In this document: piece after piece, positions 1 through 7,584 of the stretch
Layout: each line of letters opens with the position of its first letter
How positions within the stretch are numbered: the first letter of the stretch is position 1
Assembly: GCA_017307165.1 (NCBI GenBank)
Contig: JAFKGK010000018.1
Location: 1-34,285, forward strand
Source: Candidatus Melainabacteria bacterium
GTDB taxonomy: Bacteria > Cyanobacteriota > Vampirovibrionia > Obscuribacterales > Obscuribacteraceae
Direction of reading: 5' to 3'
Length of the DNA stretch: 34,285 nt
Position numbers and translations under genes: made by a program
The notes under the pieces: generated by a model
What the model was told of the DNA's origin: nothing
Databases searched by the model: none
What the model saw: only the letters and a program-made list of their open reading frames with translations

Positions 1-264
1 TTGGTGTGTGGATTAGCTCCTAAATCCGCGCAAAAAAATTGTCTTTTTGACTATCACGTTGCTGTTACTCTCGTCGCGATATTGGTGATGCCATTGATTT
101 TAGGACTGGGGTCGCGTTGGTTTAGAGCCAGGGCTTTAATGATTGGTCTTATTTGGGCAGCATTTATCGCTTATGCCATTCACTTTTCCAGTGGTGCTTT
201 GTGTTGTATTTATTTGCGCACTTATCTCGACATCGTTGATCCTGAGCATAAGATCCCGCGCTAA
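1..264 (+). CDS. Small membrane protein, possibly 5'-truncated by the window edge
   Basis: The open frame runs from the first base to a TAA at 262-264, so the true start may lie outside the window; the TTG at position 1 or GTG at 4 are the only starts seen. The product has two hydrophobic stretches (about residues 20-40 and 46-66) separated by a short basic linker (SRWFRAR), which suggests a two-helix inner-membrane protein or the C-terminal end of a larger one. I do not recognise the family and no function can be assigned. The surrounding DNA is AT-rich like the rest of the first 3.3 kb. Confidence 0.45.
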   Translation: MVCGLAPKSAQKNCLFDYHVAVTLVAILVMPLILGLGSRWFRARALMIGLIWAAFIAYAIHFSSGALCCIYLRTYLDIVDPEHKIPR

Positions 265-354
265 ATTTCCCGGCCTACGGCCTGACAAGTGGCCGAATTC
301 TCATGGGATTTGTTATCTGTTATTTTAGTGAAGGGCACGGTGATAACCACTCTA

Positions 355-618
355 ATGAAAAAATCTCTCTCTAGATGGATCTGGCTGGCATGCGCAAGCA
401 TCGGCCTGTTGATTGCTTTGATTAGCTTGTCCTTTACGTTTGCTTGCCGCGACCCTTATTGTCAGCACGAACGAGATCAGGCATTTAGGCAGTCAATCAG
501 AATGATTTCTTTTGGTCAGCCACTCTCAAAGGGCGATTACAAGGCTACTACAAATTTTCTGCTAGCTGAAAACGACAAAATGTCTGGTGACGCTTTTGTT
601 TTAAAGGCACTTGGATAG
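355..618 (+). CDS. Small single-pass membrane or exported protein, unknown function
   Basis: The frame opens at a GTG at 289, but the ATG at 355 gives a classical start: two lysines, then a strongly hydrophobic segment (about residues 8-28) ending near Ala-Cys. The remaining 60 residues are polar (DPYCQHERDQAF...) and end in a leucine-rich stretch. It could be a membrane-anchored periplasmic protein or a signal-peptide protein. The Shine-Dalgarno before 355 is weak. Its stop is 2 bp from the stop of the convergent gene at 621. No family is recognised. Confidence 0.5.
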   Translation: MKKSLSRWIWLACASIGLLIALISLSFTFACRDPYCQHERDQAFRQSIRMISFGQPLSKGDYKATTNFLLAENDKMSGDAFVLKALG

Positions 619-620
619 CA

Positions 621-1322
621 TCAACTGGCCAATCGCTGCTCGCACTCAGCTATTTTAGTGTCAATCTCCGAGCAAAGTTCTTCGCCTTTAATTTCGATAT
701 ATAATTCTTTGTGTCGATTATATGCACGCAGTGCATCACCCCATTGTTGTAGTTCAAAGTAAGCGTTAGCGAGTGAGAATGTTGCTATATAAGCGTTATC
801 CAAAGCTCTTCCGCTCCATTCTTCGGCTAATCTAAACCAGGTAATCGCATTGTGGAGGTAGTCAGGTTCATTTTGTTTTCGCAATGGGTGCCGCAGGTAG
901 AGGGTGCCATATGAATTTGCTAGACCTGCATTGTTGGGTGAAACTTCTAGCGCATGAGTGAGAATGCGGTGCATATCTTCTGCCACTCGGCACCGCTCCT
1001 CAACTGTTAGGTCATTATCTTCAGCCATGAAGTGATCGAGTACAGTTGCTTGCCACATGATTAAAGCGGGGAGCTGGTCTTCTGGCGGCTGTGTCCGAAC
1101 TACATAGTCATAGATTTGTGACATCACCTCCCAACCAAAATCTGCACATCCCATAGCTAACAACATCAGTCTGTCAGATCTACACAATCGAGAATTTACA
1201 TCAGTTGCCGTCAGGAAGTTGTGGATCTTAGTCTCCGAAACAGTCTTATCTCGACCATGGTCGGTAAAGACATCAATCTGTTGTTGTATCACTTTGAGGG
1301 TTTCCTCATGATAAAAACTCAA
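621..1322 (-). CDS. Helical-repeat (TPR-like) protein, unknown function
   Basis: The 233-residue protein is soluble and almost entirely helical. The second half has TPR-like spacing: residues 130-150 (ALEVSPNNAGLANSYGTLYL), then AITWFRLAEEW, then IATFSLANAYFELQQWGDALRAYNRH, the last being a good TPR helix pair. The first half is rich in acidic and aromatic residues and not recognised. I chose the TTG start at 1322 because a GAGG lies 7 bases before it. TPR repeats usually mediate protein contacts; no partner can be inferred. It may be co-transcribed with the membrane-protein gene just upstream (1343-1627). Confidence 0.65.
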   Translation of the reverse strand: MSFYHEETLKVIQQQIDVFTDHGRDKTVSETKIHNFLTATDVNSRLCRSDRLMLLAMGCADFGWEVMSQIYDYVVRTQPPEDQLPALIMWQATVLDHFMAEDNDLTVEERCRVAEDMHRILTHALEVSPNNAGLANSYGTLYLRHPLRKQNEPDYLHNAITWFRLAEEWSGRALDNAYIATFSLANAYFELQQWGDALRAYNRHKELYIEIKGEELCSEIDTKIAECEQRLAS

Positions 1323-1342
1323 AGCATTACCTCTTAAGTATC

Positions 1343-1627
1343 CTAAAAGCCTAACAAGTGCGCCGCCCAGAATGGAGATCGCTCAAAACTTATCCGCAAA
1401 AGTGCTGCTCCTAAAAGAACCACCATTATATTTATTGTAATTCTTGCCGATGACCATTTTTCTTGTTTCTGGAAAAAGTAAAGAGGAAGGCATATCCAGA
1501 GAGTAAAATATGGTACCAGTAAATCCGGACCGGTGAATAGACTGAACTGAATCCACAGGGGGCCCAGTAAAACAAGAATGACTAGAATGAATATGTCCGG
1601 TTTCTTAAGGCCGTAATCTCTTTTCAT
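1343..1627 (-). CDS. Small integral membrane protein, unknown function
   Basis: The 94-residue product has about three hydrophobic segments (residues 12-30, 35-52 and 62-80) separated by short polar loops, so it is probably an inner-membrane protein. The ATG start at 1627 has a GGAG about 8 bases upstream. It sits 20 bp before the TPR-like gene on the same strand, which would allow co-transcription. No family is recognised. Confidence 0.55.
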   Translation of the reverse strand: MKRDYGLKKPDIFILVILVLLGPLWIQFSLFTGPDLLVPYFTLWICLPLYFFQKQEKWSSARITINIMVVLLGAALLRISFERSPFWAAHLLGF

Positions 1628-1668
1628 TGTTGCTTCTCCGGCATGACCATAATTTTGTTGGTGAATTT

Positions 1669-2313
1669 TTAATTGATATCTATAATTTGTTCTGTATCCG
1701 CTTGGAAAAATGAATATTCATCATCATAGAAATCACTGTTTGTACAAGCTATGTTTTCTAGGTTGCGATTGTCAAAATGAATAGATAACTTGTATCTGCC
1801 TGGACTCGAAGGGATCTTTATAGCCACCCTCAGGTTTTCATATGAGTGTTTAGCTATGCGCATGCCGTTACTGCTTAGCTCGCACGTGCCTGAAATGACA
1901 GGCTCTTTTTCTGAGGATACCCAAATATAATTCAGTCTAGCAAAGTCACCGCCACGACTACCACGAGGGTAGCCAAAAAGCTGTTTTAGGTTCTCACCTT
2001 TTTTCTTCTCTTCATCGCATGAGGCACTGCATAAAACTGCAGAGAGCAATATTCCGGTTTCGTTATTTGATTTGTTGATAAAGCCGAGCTCTAAAAAACC
2101 GTTGTCCGCTGGAGAAGATACTCTGCGTCCAAGGGAGTAAATGCCAATAGCGAAATCACTAGGATTGGGGATTGCCGATCTATTTTGTCCATATACAGGG
2201 GTGTTGTGTAATAGAGGAATGCTTGAAATTATTACAAGCACAAAGTAGACGAAATCTTTTTTGTTGATTTTCGCTATTTTCCAATCATTTACTTTGATCA
2301 CGGCAGCTCTCAA
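1669..2313 (-). CDS. Exported protein of unknown function
   Basis: The 214-residue protein begins with a long basic n-region, then a hydrophobic stretch (FVYFVLVIISSIPLL) and a plausible signal peptidase site after VYGQ near residue 43, so it is probably exported. Downstream are beta-rich segments and several cysteines (SAVLCSASCDEEK, CELSSNG, IACTNS), as expected for an extracytoplasmic beta-sandwich, although no domain is recognised. The TTG start at 2313 has a GAGG 9 bases upstream; a GTG at 2301 is an alternative. It continues the run of minus-strand genes from 3321. Confidence 0.55.
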   Translation of the reverse strand: MRAAVIKVNDWKIAKINKKDFVYFVLVIISSIPLLHNTPVYGQNRSAIPNPSDFAIGIYSLGRRVSSPADNGFLELGFINKSNNETGILLSAVLCSASCDEEKKKGENLKQLFGYPRGSRGGDFARLNYIWVSSEKEPVISGTCELSSNGMRIAKHSYENLRVAIKIPSSPGRYKLSIHFDNRNLENIACTNSDFYDDEYSFFQADTEQIIDIN

Positions 2314-2338
2314 ATTTTTAAACCTCGTGGCAGATTTT

Positions 2339-2848
2339 TCAATCTCTATTTTTGTAGAGTGCGGTGGGCCTGATACCAGATGCCGCTAGACGTTTCAACT
2401 GATCGATCTCGTTTTGTAGATCGCTATCACGTTTATCCATGGTGGCTTCGGATAGAGGAATGTATAAAAGGACTCTGTTTGCTCCACCTCCTCGCGTTAA
2501 TCGAATCGCATCTCCGCTCAACTCGGCCCTGCAGCACGGGAAAACTGTAGTGCTGTTGATTTTGTTGGCAAAGTGTTCACGGACCCATTGTTTTATTGCT
2601 GGAAATCTAGGATCACCACTGGCAATGACTACGTTTTTTTGAAAAATTCCAAATTGCAACAGGATTGTGTCACAACCTTCGATTACTGCAGGGCCAAAAT
2701 GCACCCATGAAGAACTGTTTGGTATTTTGATTTTATCTTCCACTGCATAACAAAGTTTTTCTCCATATTGCAATGTTAGGCAGGTCAAAATTGCAAAACC
2801 AAATAGAGCTGCCAATCTCGCAGGCTGTCTATTGAGCACGATCTTCAT
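2339..2848 (-). CDS. Exported protein, tandem paralog of the upstream gene
   Basis: The 169-residue protein starts with a signal-type hydrophobic segment (about residues 12-30, ending near YAVED). The core aligns with the gene at 2845-3321: NSSSWVHFGPAVIEGCD against NSSAWFQYGPAIIDSCD, followed in both by a hydrophobic-G segment, an I-(A/T)-(S/A)-GD-(P/N)-RF block and KQW or QKW. Both end with an E-ID-LKRL helix. Its ATG overlaps the stop of the upstream paralog by 4 bp (ATGA at 2845-2848), which suggests translational coupling. The family is not recognised; the pair probably arose by tandem duplication and diverged strongly. Confidence 0.6.
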   Translation of the reverse strand: MKIVLNRQPARLAALFGFAILTCLTLQYGEKLCYAVEDKIKIPNSSSWVHFGPAVIEGCDTILLQFGIFQKNVVIASGDPRFPAIKQWVREHFANKINSTTVFPCCRAELSGDAIRLTRGGGANRVLLYIPLSEATMDKRDSDLQNEIDQLKRLAASGIRPTALYKNRD

Positions 2849-3321
2849 CGGTGCGCCTTCTTCTGTGATGTAGATGACACGAGTCGTTTCAGCAAATCTA
2901 TTTCGCGTTCGAGCGCTTTGCCGGTTTTGCCAAGAGTAACCTCGTTTAAAGGTATCTCCAAAAGCAGATTGTTGGCTCCTTGGCCGCAGTACAAAGATAT
3001 TGTGTAGTCGTGCTGCCGTTTGTAATAGCTTGGGAACATCGGGGGGCTATCCAGCTCGTCATTGATATTGTCGTCTAGCCATTTTTGCAAGGGTAAAAAT
3101 CGATTATCACCAGCTGTTATTATTGTTGGTTCTGCGGCATGGCCAAGCCTCAACACTATTTTGTCGCAACTGTCGATGATTGCCGGACCGTATTGAAACC
3201 ACGCAGAGCTATTGCGGTTTCTAAGTCTATCGAGCACAGCGGTAGCCTGTAAGCACCATAATAAAAGTGCGATCAAGACAATAAAGCCTATGATTATCTT
3301 TGAAACGCCATTCGACAACAT
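2845..3321 (-). CDS. Membrane-anchored protein, tandem paralog of the downstream gene
   Basis: The 158-residue protein has one N-terminal transmembrane or signal-anchor helix (about residues 8-27) without a clear cleavage site, then an extracytoplasmic domain with the block NSSAWFQYGPAIIDSCD and a GDNRF motif shared with its neighbour at 2339-2848. The C-terminus is a charged helix (EREIDLLKRLVSS). It is the first gene of a minus-strand run and lies only 54 bp from the divergent lipoprotein gene at 3376, so the two promoters must be packed into that gap. No function is recognised. Confidence 0.6.
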   Translation of the reverse strand: MLSNGVSKIIIGFIVLIALLLWCLQATAVLDRLRNRNSSAWFQYGPAIIDSCDKIVLRLGHAAEPTIITAGDNRFLPLQKWLDDNINDELDSPPMFPSYYKRQHDYTISLYCGQGANNLLLEIPLNEVTLGKTGKALEREIDLLKRLVSSTSQKKAHR

Positions 3322-3375
3322 CGATCGATTTGCGACCTCATCTCATCCTCTTATCATGCCCCCGGACTCACCCAA

Positions 3376-4035
3376 ATGACAAGACTATTTCCCCTCGCCA
3401 TTTCCTCCCTCCTCATCATCACATTGAGCTCCTGCAGCTCCCCGCACGACACGCCCCAGACCCTCGGTCTAGACACGCGACTCGCCAGTCTCCAATATCT
3501 CGAGGCCGCAAAAGTACTCGGGGCGGATCTCGACGACACCGGTGGCACCACCAACACCAGAGACAAGATGTCGCGCGCGGCCGATTACTACCTCAAGAGT
3601 TATCTCGAGGAGTTGGGCAAGGACGACATTGCTAAGACGGAGAGCGCTGACAAGGCATTTGCCTTGGCCGACAATGACAAAAACGCGCTAGTGGCCAGTC
3701 TCATATCCAAGGGGAAGTTTCTCGCAGGCGATCGCTCCAATGGCGAGCTGCGCAATGCCTATTGCCGTGCCGCTGTCGGCTTGGCGCGAGCCAATTTTGA
3801 GGCCGGCAATCCGGAGGACTCGACTTTGCTGCTCAGACTCGCTGAGGCGCTCAACAGCCTCGCCGACTGCTACAGCGATACCGATAAGCCACGCATCGCT
3901 GCGCAGGCCTATGAAGAGGCGATTGCCAAGGCTACCCTTGCCCGCGATCTGGGCAGTGCGGACATCAAGGCCAGGGCGACAGTGCTGCTGGAGCAGGCGC
4001 AAAAGGCCAACAAGGATCGTTTATTTGTGCCCTGA
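3376..4035 (+). CDS. Lipoprotein with helical (TPR-like) repeats
   Basis: A lipoprotein signal peptide is clear: MTR, a hydrophobic run (LFPLAISSLLIITL), then the lipobox LSSC with the lipidated cysteine at residue 20. The mature 200 residues are alanine-rich helices whose spacing resembles tetratricopeptide repeats, for example LLLRLAEALNSLADCYSDTDKPRIAAQAYEEAIAKA (quoted only as a pattern region, residues about 150-185). It is 18 bp upstream of the OmpR-type regulator at 4054 and so is probably in one transcript with it; the lipoprotein could belong to the regulator's envelope-sensing circuit, but that is inference. Base composition here becomes visibly more GC-rich than in the first 3.3 kb. 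Confidence 0.7.
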   Translation: MTRLFPLAISSLLIITLSSCSSPHDTPQTLGLDTRLASLQYLEAAKVLGADLDDTGGTTNTRDKMSRAADYYLKSYLEELGKDDIAKTESADKAFALADNDKNALVASLISKGKFLAGDRSNGELRNAYCRAAVGLARANFEAGNPEDSTLLLRLAEALNSLADCYSDTDKPRIAAQAYEEAIAKATLARDLGSADIKARATVLLEQAQKANKDRLFVP

Positions 4036-4053
4036 TTTGTGTAAGATTGCTTT

Positions 4054-4734
4054 ATGGCCAAACTGCTTTTAGTAGATGACGATACCGAATTATCAGGCGT
4101 TCTGGGCGAGTGGCTCCAGATCGAAAACTTTACCGTCGAGGCTGCCGAGACGGGTGAGGATGCATTGTCTCGTCTCAAGCATTATGAGTATGACGTGGTC
4201 ATCCTGGACATGGGTCTGCCAGATATAGATGGCTCCGAGGTCTGCCGCCGCTACCGTTCTAATGGTGGCATGTTGCCGGTGCTGATGCTGACGGGCAAGA
4301 GCGGCATCCAGGACAAGACTCTGGCTTTTGAGGCTGGGGCTGACGACTATCTAACTAAACCATTTCATCCTCAAGAGCTCACGAGCCGTATCAAGGCAAT
4401 GTTGAGGCGGCCGCGCTTTATCGTGCCCGAAAAACTCGTCTTTTCGGGAGTCGAGGTCAATCTCGGGACTCGTCAGGTGATGGTGGATGGGATGGAGGTA
4501 AGGCTCTTGCCTCAAGAGTTTTCGTTGTTGGAGTTTTTTTTGCGCAATCCCAATCGGGTCTTTAGTCCCGAGGAGATCATGGCCAAGGCCTGGTCCAACG
4601 AAAAGGACACGGCGGTCGATACCGTGCGGGTGCACATAAATAAGTTGAGGAAAAAACTGGACACTGGCAATGGCGTGTCTTTTATAAGAAATGTCCACGG
4701 ACATGGGTATATTTTTGATAGACCTGCGGGCTAA
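4054..4734 (+). CDS. OmpR/PhoB-family response regulator
   Basis: This is a two-domain transcription factor of 226 residues, the usual family length. The receiver (residues 1-120) shows the acidic pocket at D8-D10, the phosphoacceptor D52 in VVILDMGLPD, the conserved threonine in LMLTGK and the lysine in DDYLTKPF. The C-terminal winged helix (about 130-224) has the family pattern LLPQEFSLLEFFLRNPNRVFS, then DTVRVHINKLRKKLD and the hairpin GHGYIF. No histidine kinase gene adjoins it, so it is an orphan by position; the nearest kinases are at 11557 and 18460. It follows the lipoprotein gene by 18 bp and is probably co-transcribed with it. Confidence 0.93.
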   Translation: MAKLLLVDDDTELSGVLGEWLQIENFTVEAAETGEDALSRLKHYEYDVVILDMGLPDIDGSEVCRRYRSNGGMLPVLMLTGKSGIQDKTLAFEAGADDYLTKPFHPQELTSRIKAMLRRPRFIVPEKLVFSGVEVNLGTRQVMVDGMEVRLLPQEFSLLEFFLRNPNRVFSPEEIMAKAWSNEKDTAVDTVRVHINKLRKKLDTGNGVSFIRNVHGHGYIFDRPAG

Positions 4735-4839
4735 GACAAATTTTTTGGTTAGCTCGCGTTTTTACAAGTTGGAAACAATTGGGCAGTAAAAATATTGTCA
4801 AGTAGAGAACGCGTATTTTTCCCAATGAGGCCGCACTAA

Positions 4840-5322
4840 ATGTTTCTCATCAAACTACTTACCATTGCTCTCATCGCAACCTCTGCATCTCTGGTCGCAG
4901 CGCCCGCCATGGCTCAGATGACCGAGTCGGTCAGCACAATCGAGACCAAGGGCTCCATCTCAGGCTGGGAAAAGCCCCTGATCGAGCAAGACAACAATCT
5001 CCGTCATTACTATTGGACCGATATCTCCAACACCAAAAAGTATCGTATCCAGTCCTTGAGCCCAGTCAAAAATCAGTATCGTGTCATGCCTCGCGTGGCC
5101 ACCAGCGCCAAGCCCAAGGTCGCTCCTGCTGTCAGCAACAAGAGCATTGCTCGCTCGGAGGCCAGCCTCAATGGCCGCCTGCGTCCGCAAGCTGCACAAT
5201 ACGCCACCACGGCCACTGCTCTCTCGTATGGCTCTTATGGCTCCGGCGCTCCTGCCAGCTATAGCAGCGGCGGTAGCGGCTCTGCCAAAAACGTCAAAGC
5301 CAAGATCTATACCGGTATTTAG
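4840..5322 (+). CDS. Exported Ser/Gly/Ala-rich protein, unknown function
   Basis: The signal peptide is clear: MFLIKLLTIALIATSASLVAAPAMA with cleavage expected before QM at residue 26. The mature part has a short hydrophilic region containing WEKPLIEQDNN and HYYWTD, then basic and Ala-rich stretches, then a low-complexity tail (SYGSYGSGAPASYSSGGSGS) ending KIYTGI. Nothing catalytic can be recognised; it could be a cell-surface or matrix protein. GAGG lies 9 bases before the ATG. Its stop is one base from the stop of the convergent reductase gene. Confidence 0.6.
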   Translation: MFLIKLLTIALIATSASLVAAPAMAQMTESVSTIETKGSISGWEKPLIEQDNNLRHYYWTDISNTKKYRIQSLSPVKNQYRVMPRVATSAKPKVAPAVSNKSIARSEASLNGRLRPQAAQYATTATALSYGSYGSGAPASYSSGGSGSAKNVKAKIYTGI

Positions 5323-5323
5323 T

Positions 5324-6343
5324 CTAGAGATTGACGACTATCTTGCCAAAATGCGCGCCGCTCTCTAGATGTTGGAGGGCGGCGATTATTTGATCGGCTT
5401 CAAAGGTCTTGTCGATGACTGGACGCATTTTGTGATTGGTGATCGCTCTGTTCATTGCTTCAAACATGGTGCGCGAGCCGACAAAGATGCCTTTCATGTC
5501 GATGCTGCGCATGATCAGGTTGATCGGGCTTACGCCGCCGCCTGCTCCAGAGAGCACGCCGATGACACAGATGATGCCGCCAAACTTGACGGCATTGGTA
5601 GATTTTTCGAGGGTGCCGGAGCCGCCGACTTCGATAACGAGGTCTACGCCTTGGCCGTTGGTGACTTTGAGGACTTCTGCGTCCCATTTTTCGGTGGTTT
5701 TGTAATTGATTAGATGATCGGCGCCCATATCTTTGAGGCGAGCTAGCTTATCGTCGCTGCTGGATGTGGCTATCACAGTGGCTCCGGCCATTTTTGCAAA
5801 TTGCAGCGCAAAGATAGAGACGCCGCCGGTGCCCTGCACTAGTACGGTCTGTCCCGGTTGGAGATCGCCTTTTTCAAAGAGGGCGTTCCAGGCGGTGACT
5901 GCGGCGCAGGGTAATGTGGCTGCTTCCTGGTAGGACAGGTGCTCGGGGATGTAGACCAAAGAGGCCTCATCCATGACGACATACTGTTGGAGCATACCGT
6001 CTACAAAGGCACCGAGGGCAGTGCGAGCGCCATCGAGGGTGGGCGGGCCACCGTGCCAGTCGGGCATAAAGTTGGGCATAACGCGGTCGCCGACTTTAAA
6101 CTTTTTGGTGTTTTCGCCAACGGCTACGATCTCGCCAGCGCCATCAGAGCAAGGTACGAGAGGCGTTTTGATGGCCTTACTATAATGCCCTCGAGCAACG
6201 AGCAGCTCTCTAAAATTGAGCGAGACGGCTTTGACCCTGATCAAGACCTGGTGACCTTGCGGTTTTGGTATGGTGCGCTCGGTCTTTGCGATCGATTTGT
6301 AGTCAAATGATTGCAGCTCGTAAGCGGTGTATTTGTCGGACAT
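5324..6343 (-). CDS. Zinc-independent MDR-family NAD(P)H oxidoreductase (quinone oxidoreductase-like)
   Basis: The 339-residue protein belongs to the medium-chain dehydrogenase/reductase superfamily. The GroES-like N-domain spans about residues 25-130 (VSLNFRELLVARGHY, VPCSDGAGEIVAVG, VGDRVMPNF). The Rossmann domain follows, with the nucleotide motif VLVQGTGGVSIFALQFAK and a serine-rich strand end (ATSSSDDKL) that would suit NADPH. The cysteine and histidine ligands of the catalytic zinc in classical alcohol dehydrogenases are not in place, so a zeta-crystallin/quinone-reductase type reaction is more likely. It starts 24 bp after the Old Yellow Enzyme gene and is very probably co-transcribed with it; both would reduce activated alkenes or quinones. 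Confidence 0.88.
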   Translation of the reverse strand: MSDKYTAYELQSFDYKSIAKTERTIPKPQGHQVLIRVKAVSLNFRELLVARGHYSKAIKTPLVPCSDGAGEIVAVGENTKKFKVGDRVMPNFMPDWHGGPPTLDGARTALGAFVDGMLQQYVVMDEASLVYIPEHLSYQEAATLPCAAVTAWNALFEKGDLQPGQTVLVQGTGGVSIFALQFAKMAGATVIATSSSDDKLARLKDMGADHLINYKTTEKWDAEVLKVTNGQGVDLVIEVGGSGTLEKSTNAVKFGGIICVIGVLSGAGGGVSPINLIMRSIDMKGIFVGSRTMFEAMNRAITNHKMRPVIDKTFEADQIIAALQHLESGAHFGKIVVNL

Positions 6344-6367
6344 CTGTCATCCTTTTTGTTTGCGGGT

Positions 6368-7474
6368 TTAGAGTGCGTAGCTGTAATTGGGCGGCAAGAC
6401 GGTCTTGGGCTCAAAATCGGCTCCCAGTGCACCGGCCTCTTTGAGGGCGCGGGCGGCGTGATAGGGCCATTGTGGGTCGCGCATGCTTTCGCGGGCGATC
6501 AAGATTATGTCTGCCTGGCCCTTTTGGATGATGTCGTTAGCTTGTGCTGGATCCTGGATCATGCCGACAGCGGCGGTGGCGATCTGGGCGCCGGATCTGA
6601 CGGCATCGGCCAGGGGGACTTGCCAGCCGGGCTTCATCTCATAGCGATCGCCGGGACGGACGCTGCCGGAGCTGCAGTCGACCAGGTCTACGCCGAGCGC
6701 TTTGAGGCGCTTGCTGAGCTCCACAGAGTCGTCGACGGTCCAGCCACCCTCGACCCAGTCGGAGGCCGATAGCCTGACTGCCAGAGGCAGGTTTTGCGGC
6801 CATACGGCGCGGACCTTTGTGACGGTCTCAAGGATCATGCGTATGCGGTTTTCAAAAGAGCCGCCGTACTCATCTGTACGAAAATTGGAAAGAGGCGAGT
6901 AAAAGCTGTTTAGCAGGTAGCCATGCGCTCCATGCACTTCTAGCCATTTAAAGCCGGCTTTTAGAGCTCTCTCTGCCGCAGCTGCAAACTTATCCTGGAT
7001 CTCTAATATTTCTGCCTTACTTAACTCGTGGGGTACGCGGCCCTCAGGATAAAAAGGTACGGGGGAGGGGCCGACGATCTCAAAGCCGCCATCTTCGAGG
7101 GCGACGTTTTCTTTGACGTGGCGATTGCCTTCTTTCCAGGGATTTTTGGTCGAGCCCTTGCGGCCGGAGTGACCGATCTGGATGCCGGGGACGGAGCCAA
7201 AGGACTCGATAAAGGAGGCGATAGTCGAGAGTTTGGTGATGTGTTCGTCTTTGTAGATGCCTAGATCATCTGGCGAGATGCGTCCGCGGGCTTCGACGGC
7301 TGAGGCCTCGAGTATGATCAATGCGGCGCCGCCGATGGCGCGTGCACCCAGGTGGACGAGGTGCCAGTCAGTAGCAAAGCCGTCGACGCTGGCATACTGG
7401 CACATGGGCGAGATGCCGATACGGTTTTTGAGCTTTATGTCTTTGATCTGCAAAGGCGTAAATAGATTAGGCAT
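6368..7474 (-). CDS. Old Yellow Enzyme-family NADH:flavin oxidoreductase, YqjM/NamA type
   Basis: FMN-dependent ene-reductases of this family reduce electrophilic alkenes, nitro compounds and quinones with NAD(P)H. The product (368 residues from 7474) shows family landmarks: SPMCQY with C25, the redox-tuning cysteine of the thermophilic-like/YqjM class; GHSGRKGS; EVHGAHGYLLNSFYSP with the substrate-binding histidine pair and tyrosine; and SNFRTDEYGGSFENRIR. Near the C-terminus ILIARESMRDP ends in the family's ARxxxxDP pattern. The frame is open further upstream, but ATG 7474 has AGGTG just before it and the protein there starts with the canonical PNLFTPLQIKDIKLKNRI. It heads a two-gene operon with the MDR reductase. 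Confidence 0.93.
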   Translation of the reverse strand: MPNLFTPLQIKDIKLKNRIGISPMCQYASVDGFATDWHLVHLGARAIGGAALIILEASAVEARGRISPDDLGIYKDEHITKLSTIASFIESFGSVPGIQIGHSGRKGSTKNPWKEGNRHVKENVALEDGGFEIVGPSPVPFYPEGRVPHELSKAEILEIQDKFAAAAERALKAGFKWLEVHGAHGYLLNSFYSPLSNFRTDEYGGSFENRIRMILETVTKVRAVWPQNLPLAVRLSASDWVEGGWTVDDSVELSKRLKALGVDLVDCSSGSVRPGDRYEMKPGWQVPLADAVRSGAQIATAAVGMIQDPAQANDIIQKGQADIILIARESMRDPQWPYHAARALKEAGALGADFEPKTVLPPNYSYAL

Positions 7475-7505
7475 GGGGCACCTGCGGTTAAGGGCTGACG
7501 ATTTG

Positions 7506-7534
7506 ATAATAGACCGGTCGTCTAGAGCCGTCAA
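7506..7534 (-). promoter_or_regulatory. Sigma70-type promoter of the ene-reductase/MDR operon
   Basis: On the minus strand TTGACG (7529-7534) and TATTAT (7506-7511) are separated by exactly 17 bases. The -10 element ends about 30 bases before the start codon of the Old Yellow Enzyme gene at 7474. This is one of the closest matches to the consensus seen in the window. Confidence 0.7.
7510..7524. promoter_or_regulatory. Palindromic NemR/TetR-like operator inside the ene-reductase promoter
   Basis: TAGACCGGTCGTCTA is an inverted repeat with TAGAC/GTCTA arms and a 5-base centre. It occupies the spacer and touches the -10 element of the promoter for the Old Yellow Enzyme gene. E. coli NemR, a TetR-family repressor of the ene-reductase nemA, uses TAGACC-N4-GGTCTA, which is very similar in arms but one base longer. 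A TetR-family repressor responding to electrophiles is therefore a reasonable inference; no tetR gene lies in this window. Confidence 0.55.
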
Positions 7535-7584
7535 GTCTCAGGCGATCAATTGTAAAATATTGGAGTCAAATCAGAGGTGTCTTG

